Origin: Ischnura elegans
Lineage: Eukaryota; Arthropoda; Insecta; Odonata; Coenagrionidae
Assembly (NCBI RefSeq): GCF_921293095.1
Contig: NC_060252.1
Location: 43,090,881 to 43,154,880, forward strand
DNA: 64,000 nt
Direction: 5' to 3'
Shown here in pieces: positions 38,901-47,900 of the stretch. The stretch's first letter is position 1, and each line of letters begins with the position of its first letter. Both the position numbers and the translations under genes were made by a program. The notes under the pieces were generated by a model. It was not told where the DNA came from and did no database searches. It saw nothing but the letters and a program-made list of their open reading frames with translations.

Positions 38901-41900
38901 TGTGGTTGAGGAGATGTTATGAATAGTGCTGTAAGCGTGCATTTAAATCACATTTTTCTCTCCTAATCTAGCAGTTTCTAAAATAAGGTCCTATCCTATA
39001 ATCATAGTAATAGGAACGGGCAGCTGTAGTGTTTCACAGGTACAATCGTCAGTTCATATTAGTCATTTCTCCAGCTGCTCGCTCGCATTGTACGCCTTCC
39101 ATAAAGCGTAAAATTCGGCCTCGATACCTTAAGTAAATCTTTTATTATTTCTAAAACATCCCTCCTGGTATTGCGATTCTAAAGATCGCTTCCTTTCTAT
39201 TTAAGATCAACTGATTATTACGGATTTCCTAGTTGAGAGCTTCCATCGCCTATCACTAAGACAACTTTTTGCTCATATTTACCTTTAGGGCCACACCAGG
39301 CGATAAAATAGACGATCACGAACGTATATATATATTTGAAATATTTTTTTGTGAATTCACTTCGTGGTATGTTGATATTATAAATTTAAAACTAAGCCTT
39401 TTAGTATTCCATACAATACTAATGAAAAACCTCAACCGGTTTCGATCTTTTCAGGTCCTTATCTAGAGGTTTACGATTAAGATAACGACCTGAAAAGGTG
39501 GAAACCGGTTGGGTTTTTAATGCATACTGTGTGGAATACAACAAATTTTATTTTTGTGTCCATAATATACATAATTATTAATTTAAATACTCATGCAGAC
39601 GATAAATAAGTTTAACCTATTTGGCCTGTGTGTCAGCGCTTGGCGATGCTTTTTTGTCAAAGGCTCTGTGATTGGTCGGTTTCATCCAATTGGATGAAAA
39701 TTTAGAACCTGTCCTATCCATTTGTACAAATCGGTGATATAGGACCAAAAGCCAGTTGGACAAAATTTTGACCGTGGGACAGGGTGCGCGTCAGTTGCAT
39801 CAAATTTTGATGCAAATATTTTGACGCAAATTTGACCGTGGGACATCGGCTTAAGAAAAGGCATTATGGCTTTGACATGAAGTAATTTAACAATTATTCT
39901 AATTATGTATGTAACTATCCAAGTCATTGTACACATCATCAATAATTAATTTTAAAATTATTTCTTAAATGTTTAAAAAGGAAGAAATCACCGGCCATAA
40001 GAAAACAATGGACTCGGAGAATCTAAGGGACTTCCTGGACATATACATAAGTGAAATTGAAAAGCAGAGGAGCAACTCAACTACATATTTCTCAGGTAAG
40101 TTTATTCGTCAGGAAAATCACACAAATTATGAGGCTAAGCAAATTATGCTCCCAGCAATCCTACAACAGGTATTGGAACAACTTTTACATTCACTCACTT
40201 ACTGATTCAACCCAAAGGTTGCTTCAGATAAATGATTGTAGAGCTCACCCCAGACTAAGTTACAGGCATGCAAATATCACACATTTAGGGCTTCACCTGG
40301 AATTTGAATCCAGGACTTTTCAATCAGCTACCAAGTGCTCTTCTAACTAGGACACCACACTACTCAACTTCCCATTTAATACAGTGAATAAGTAATGTAA
40401 TATGCTGTGAACCATCGCATAATGAAAATACTTTCACTTAAATGACCCCATTATGTAAAGTCATGCTAAGTATAATATATATACATAGTTTCGCTCTTAA
40501 ATCTGAAAAAACCACACCGCAGACCAGACCTAGTACTTATGAAATGCAACGTAAGATTCAAAAGACTCATGAAAGGCAGGAGGGCGAAGAAATGGAACCT
40601 AGAAGCCCTGAAGGGGAGTATGAGGAGAGAATATCAGGAACTAGAGGACATTAGTATATGGGAGATTGAAAGTACTAAGACTGTAGAGGAAATATGGGAT
40701 AATATTAAAACTGGAATAGTCAAAGTGGCAGAGAAGTCAATTGGTTACGTTGACAGTAAAAGGTTAAAGAAGCTGTGGATAACGGAGAAGATGATAAGGG
40801 AAATGGAGGAGAGGAGGAAGTGGAAGAACGTGGACACAGAACAGGGCAAAAGAATGTATAGACAAATTAACAATCGATTACGGCGCGAAACTAAGAGAGC
40901 AAGGGAGGCTTGGTGGAAAAGACAGTGTGAGGAAATGGAAAAATTTCAGAAGGAAGGAGAGGTAGGGGCGTTGTGTGGCAAAGTTAAGTCGCTATCGGGC
41001 GGCAAAAGAGGGCAAACCATGCCTAAAATTAAGGCTAAAGATGGAAGGATGCTAACCGAGCAAGAAGAGGTACAGAATAGATGGAAGGAATATATATAGG
41101 AACAATATCCCATGTGAGCTTCTGAAGAATCTAGGGAAGGAAGGTAAGAGAAGGTTTTTCGAACTAGTGCGCAGGATCTATGAGGAGGGATGTTGGCCGG
41201 AGGATTTCGTGAAGACGGTTTTAATTCCGTTACCGAAAAAGAAGAAAGCTGTGGAATGCGGAGATTACAGGACTGTAGGCCTAATATTGCACGCGACGAA
41301 AGTGGTACTGAGGATATTGAATAGACAAATGGAGGCGAGGGCAAACGAGTATTTGGGCGAAGATAAGTTTGGTTTCAGAAAAGGGACGTCAACTCGTGAC
41401 ACAATAGCGATAATGAGATCCCTAGTGGAGAGGAACCTAGAATATGACCAGGACGTGTATGCCGGCTTTGTGGATTTTGACAAAGCATTTGATAGAGTGA
41501 AGTGGGTGAAGTTAATGGATATTCTCAAGAAAATAGGTGTAGATTGGAGGGATAGGCGACTGATTCGCAATCTGTATATGGCCCAGACTGCGCAAGTGAG
41601 GGTAGTGGATGGAGAATCTGGGTGGGCAAGAATGGGCCGAGGAGTGAGGCAAGGCTGTCCTCTATCGCTGCAGCTCTTTAACGTGCACACTGAGGAGATG
41701 GTAAGGGAAGCGTGGGATGAGCCATATCTTGAGACATGATGATCCAATGAAAATCAATGTTGAAGGGTAGGTGGTAGGGAAGAACAGCACAAGTAGGCCA
41801 TGGGAATAGGCGAATGGGATACATAGAGCAGGTAATGAATGATGTAAAGCAGAAGAATAATGAGGTTGCTAAAACATTAGCCGATACGAGAATTGAGTGG

Positions 41901-44900
41901 AGAGCTGCATCAAGGCAATCATAGGATTAATGATGATCATCATCTTTCCTATTCCCAATAAGAAAGAGCACATGACTAAACATTTAGGACCATAAGCCTG
42001 ACGGCACATGCTTTGATGTTTGGTATCAAAAAGTATCATCTAGAGAAAAATATAATGAAAAGCATAAAAGTTACAATTGAGATTAGAACTAATTAATTCG
42101 GAATTAGAAAAAGCAAAGGCATAAAATCAGCAATATTGGAGCTCAGACTGCTCACTTAGGGTGGTCCAAAGAATATAAAAGCTCAAATTTTGCATGCCAT
42201 CCCCTTGTGTGATGATAAATAACTAGAAAACTTATTTTGAGCGAAATTTCAAATCGATACGCCCACTAAAAGTCGTGCCCCACGCAGCTTTATGTTTTGG
42301 ACATTAACTCCCTTAAAATCCCACAGGGTAGGCAATATGGATCGATAGATCCTTTTGTCTTTTCTGTTAATCTCGAAGTGTGACCTAGGACTTGGTTTCA
42401 TGCATATATGCATGTTGACTTTCATTAAAGTATTAAACTTCAATAAATCAATGAAGGCTGAGCACTTTATAATACTAGTTGCTTATAACTTTCATGGTAA
42501 ATAAGGCGAAGTGAAGCAATTGCTTAAGACATTATAGTCAATATACGAATAGGTATAGGTATGGTAACAGTTATCGGTAGTTCAGCCATGGTTCAGCATT
42601 CAAACCTATAAAATGTAAAAATTCACAGAAACTTTCAAAACCACTGCTATTACTGATACGCGATCAATAGGGGATTTAGTATCCATTAAAACATACAGAA
42701 ATGAAGAATACCTGCACAACAATTGACCACAAAACAAATCGCAACTGATTGGGAGTGCATGATATGCTTACGGTTTCAATGCAGCGGAGTACCTCCTTAA
42801 TTGTATTCCCACTTATTTTGATAAATCAACAGACGACACAGAAGAAAAAGAAGTATCACGGTTTCCCATGATGAGCTGTCATGATTGTTTTTTCTTGTTT
42901 TAGCACAATAAAAACATCCCGTCATTCGCAAAAACGATTAAGAAATGATCGCGCCATCAAAGTCGTGCGATATATCTCGATTCTATGCCAAAAACGATCG
43001 ATACTAATTGACTTGACGTCCCACACAGCACAAAGTGAATAATATGCACATAATATTCAAATATTATGCGAATATTATGCCACCACAATGGTATAAAACG
43101 TGCATAATATGTACATAATATGTGCATATAAATGGTATAATGTCCTCATAAATTGCGATATATGCGCATAATATGCGGAATATATGCACTGATGGAATGG
43201 CATAATATTTGCATATATACGGAATATATGCACCTTTTATGTACATAAAAGGTGCATATAAATGGTATAATGTCCTCATATATTCCGTATATATGCAAAT
43301 ATTATGCCATTCCATCAGTGCATATATTCCGCATATTATGCGCATATATCGCAATTTATGAGGACATTATACCATTTATATGCACATATTATGTACATTT
43401 TATGCACAATTTATACCGTTGATGTGCCTATATATATGCACATATTATACCCATATATACCATTTATATGCACCTTTTATGTACATATTATGCAAAATTT
43501 ATACCATGGATGTGGCCTAAAATATATGCGCATATTATGCCCATATATACCATTTCTATGCTCCTTTTATGTACATTTTATGCATGATTTATTCCATTGA
43601 TGTGGGCTTCCATATAGTTGCATATTATGCACATATATACCATATCTACGTACCTTTTATGCACATTTTATACCGTTGATGTGTGATAATATGCAGTTAC
43701 ATTATATTCGAAAATTACATAAATAAAAAGTGATTTCTGGAAACGAGGAGAAATTTAATAAATCATTCATCTAGAGACACCATAGGTACATTGCACTAAA
43801 ACAGGGCACAATCCTCCTACCTTCAGCGTTGTATCACAAATTTTCAAACATTCAGTTAGGAGTCCTATATCATCGCAAATTTGGTTGAAATAACATGTAA
43901 ATGACATCTAAAGGCAAACATTCACCCTTCCATAATCGTTACTCATGAAATTGAGATTAAAGAGCACAAAGTATGTCACACGAATTCACAATCACAACAC
44001 TCGCGATGATTCCTTCCATGACATCCGCATGGTTGAACATCTACGGTCTTTTCTTAACGAATGTATTATAAATGGTCCAAAATGTGATTCCAAACCACAA
44101 AAAGGTCTTCTAATCGCATAATTGTCTATGACTTATAGAGTTGTGGCGAGCAATCACGCAAACGATGTAAGCAAGCCGTTCTTGAAAATACACTCAGAAA
44201 CAATAAAGATCATATTGTCACTAATAATCACAAATTAAAATAATTATAAGCATATATCATCAAGTATGTGATATCTTCAGGGCGCAAGTGCAGCTCACAA
44301 CCTGGATCAGTACCATAAGTGCCAAAACTTCGTCTTTCCTTGGAATAGCCTTCCTTCACTTTTCAAGCTGGGACTCTGACTGAAAAAGTACCGTCATAAT
44401 ATATACATTTAGGTAATTAAAAACTGGGAATAACTCTCAAAATTAGGAGCGTAATAATTTCAGATTTGCTTGCAAACCCTATGACAAACGACAACGACTC
44501 ACGTGTACTTACTTTGATTTTAAATAAAGTCCTGTTCTTCATACCCTGAAGTTTATTATTCCTTATCGTATATGAGTTACCAGAATAGTACTGTGACATA
44601 AAATAGCTCCGTAAACCCATCTTTTCCTCATTAATCTTAGATTTTTCAATATACGTTCAATTCACCCAACTACGGCAATATGGCTACGGCAACAACTAAC
44701 AACACTAACAATGCTAACAATGACTAACAACTGCTAACAATGCTAACAACGACGCAACGTGACGCAACGGCAATATGGCTACCAAGCTGCCTACCTCGCC
44801 AGACCGGAGTATGCCGGTGTGGAAAATAAAACAATAATAATAATTGCGGAGTATTCTGCGAACGATACGAAATTGTTAGTGATATATTAAAACATAATTT

Positions 44901-47900
44901 TTCACATTTTTTTATACAGAGGATGTATGATCATCGATTTTTACGGATACAATCACAGTTTACGACGGCATAATATTTAAATATTATGTGCATATTATTC
45001 GAATTTTATGAACAAGATCGACGGAATATTATTTGCATTTTATACGTATCCATTTATGCAACTTTTATACTGAAAAGAATTTTGAGTTTGCTGGGTGGCC
45101 GTTAATTAATGATTCTTATAAGAATCATAATTAACGATGAAATGTTACTAACAACGAAATAATATACATATTATGTCAATATTATTAATAGTTTACGGCA
45201 GCATAATATTTAAATATAATGTGCATATTATTCGCATATTATTAGCATATTATGTGCATAATCGACGGAATATTATTTGCATTTTATGCGTATCCATTTA
45301 TGCAACTTTTATACTGAATAGATTTTGAGTTTGCTGGGTGGCCGTTAATTAATGATTCTTATAAGAATCATAATTAATGATAAAATGTTACTAACAACGA
45401 AATAATATGCATACAATGTCAATATTATTAATAGTTTACGGCGGCATAATATTTAAATATAATGTGCATATTATTCGCATATTATGTGCATATTATTCGC
45501 ATATTATGTGCATAATCGACGGAATATTATTTGCATATTATGTCTATCCATTTATGCAACTTTTATACTGAATAGGATTTTTGAGTTTGCTGGGTGGCTG
45601 CTGATTTATGATTCTTATATGAATCATAATTAACGATGAAATGTTACTAACAATGTAATAATATACATATTATGTCAATATTATAGTAATAGTTTACGGC
45701 GGCATAATATTTAAATATTATGTGCATATTATTCGCATATTATGTGCATAATCGACGGAATATTATTTGCATATTATACCTATCCATTTATGCAACTTTT
45801 ATACGGTATAAATTTTGAGTGTGCTGTGTGGGGTCATATTCTTTTGGCGGTTATTTAAAAAAAATGTTAGTTTGGAAGTTATCATGCCGGGTGTTCTCAT
45901 TTTATCATATATTCTCATTGTGCATATAAGTGTATCTCCTTCGGGCCCTTATAAATTTTAATAACGTCTGGGATAATTTATTTTCATTTTCCTGGCGCTT
46001 ATAAATTAAATTGTAAGATTAGAATAGAATTTCTATGCCATATATTACAAGAACCCGGCATGCATCTTTTTAAAGCTGAAACAGACATGTATATACCTAA
46101 TGCTGTGTCTTAGCGACTGACTAGGTCTATACAAGAATTGCCATGAGAAAAAATTCCCCTGGACCTGGAATCGAACCACAGACCTTTGGCTTTTCGGGCC
46201 ACTGCGCAGACCACAACGCTATCCAGGTTCCTAAATTCCCATGGCAATTACACTGAGGGTCATGGTACTAGGTGACTAGGTCTAATTTGCAGATGTATAT
46301 ATCAAATAATTTCAATATAAAACTTCCAACCATATACTCCAGCGTGACTTTTCTTCTGTCCATTATAATTAAATTAACATTAAGCTTTTCTTCCCTTTTT
46401 AATCTAAGTTTCATCACTAAACCTTAATTATCGAGTGTCTGAGAGTGAAAAAAGGCTTTGTTGAGCATAGATTGACAAATAACAGAAAAAAATTAATTGA
46501 CCGAATGAAGATATCATTTTAATAATATCTCTGAAAATATAGCTATTTTTTACACCAAATCCCAGCCATTTCAATGACAGTAATGTCTACCACAAAGTGG
46601 CACAGTGGTCTTATCAGTAACAGTTTGAAAAGAGTAAAAGGAAAACTTAAGCAAACGTATTCAAATTATGTAATTACAAGAACCATCAGTAGGTACCTAC
46701 CGTTGAAAAAAAATTCTCGCCCAGAAATGAATCAACAAGATACTGAGAATTCAGCTGCAGAGAATTTAATCATTTCCCTCAAAATAAAAACTTCTAGTTT
46801 TTTTGTGTGTATCTGAGTACACGTGCAAGACGTTTTCATGGATGCTAAGCCTCATGAACTAATTTCGGAATAAAGCGTCCAGTGTTTTATTTGTCAAACA
46901 CCTTGTGTTTGATTAGTTTACAGACTTTTAATTGGAACAGTATGAAGCAATCACTGCATTTACATTTGCAATAAAAAACATAATGTCAAATGAACCTTCA
47001 CAATAAACAAGAGACTATTACAGAGAAGACAACAACTATGAAACAATCCAGAAACTCAAGTGTTTCTCACACATCAAGAAATATAGACTGCATATTGAGT
47101 ACCACTCAAACCAGCATTTGGGCTGGCATTAGAAAATTACCTTCCCAAATTGCAGATTACTTACTTGCTTTTTCTCTCCCTCTCTCTGCATATTGAGTAC
47201 CACTCAAACCAGCATTTGGGCTGGCATTAGAAAATTACCTTCCCAAATTGCAGATTACTTCCTTGCTTTTTCTCTCCCCGTTAACCAAAAAGAATTTTAG
47301 AAAGGTATTAATGCAACACTAAATTCCAAAGACTATTCTCAGAATCTCAATTCTCCCACCTTAGTCTTCAATTATTATCTTCCAGAAAAGCAGTTGGTCC
47401 AAACTTGTGTTGACTTATTCATGGCTGGGAGTGACACAACCTTCAACTCCCTCACCTTCTCAGTGTTGTACATGATATTGTATCCAGAAGTCCAGTGCAA
47501 AGTACAAAAGGAGCTGGATATAGTAGTGGGAAGAGACAGACTACCATCTCTTGAGGATCGGCCCAAGTATGTATCCAAGAAGCATAAAATGCAGTTTTTA
47601 TGGATAATTGATTACTTTCGTTTTATCGGCTCAAAAAAATACGTTAAACTCAATTTGTAACATTTTTTTGTGACCAACCCTCATTGCCAACAGGTAAAAA
47701 TTATTTATTTATGTGCTTCAATGGCATTAAAAGTGGGGGGTGAGGATAGGTTTGAGACCCTTTCGATAGGGTCCAAGACTAATTCTGAGGCCTATAAAGC
47801 AGCCCTTCACAAGATGAAAATCTTTGGAGGACTGTCAAGTGACATCTCCAAAAGAAGATTCAGTACCTATAGTGAGATATACCATTCTGTTATCACTATA

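Larger units (their letters stand above)
43020..45832. mobile_element. AT-rich foldback/tandem element bounded by CCCACACAGCAC
   Basis: A 12-bp exact inverted repeat (CCCACACAGCAC at 43020-43031, GTGCTGTGTGGG at 45821-45832) encloses two blocks made of the same ATATTATGCAC-type words. The first is a long hairpin (43081-43428) with decayed copies to about 43690; the second is a tandem array of about 240-bp units (44959-45832). The last unit ends in GTGCTGTGTGGG, and each preceding unit has the related TGCTGGGTGG at the equivalent place. The middle (43700-44930) is ordinary intron-like DNA. Whether it is one transposon or a satellite that captured a spacer is an inference. No coding, no clear target duplication. 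Confidence 0.5.

Noticed and set aside
43064-43600. 96- and 98-codon frames rich in Tyr, His and Ile
   Set aside because: Translation of the ATATTATGCAC-type palindrome on both strands.
46150-46240. Candidate functional tRNA gene on the minus strand
   Set aside because: The B box is perfect, but the A box and arms are irregular. Inverted flanks and a 12-bp target duplication show it is a SINE.
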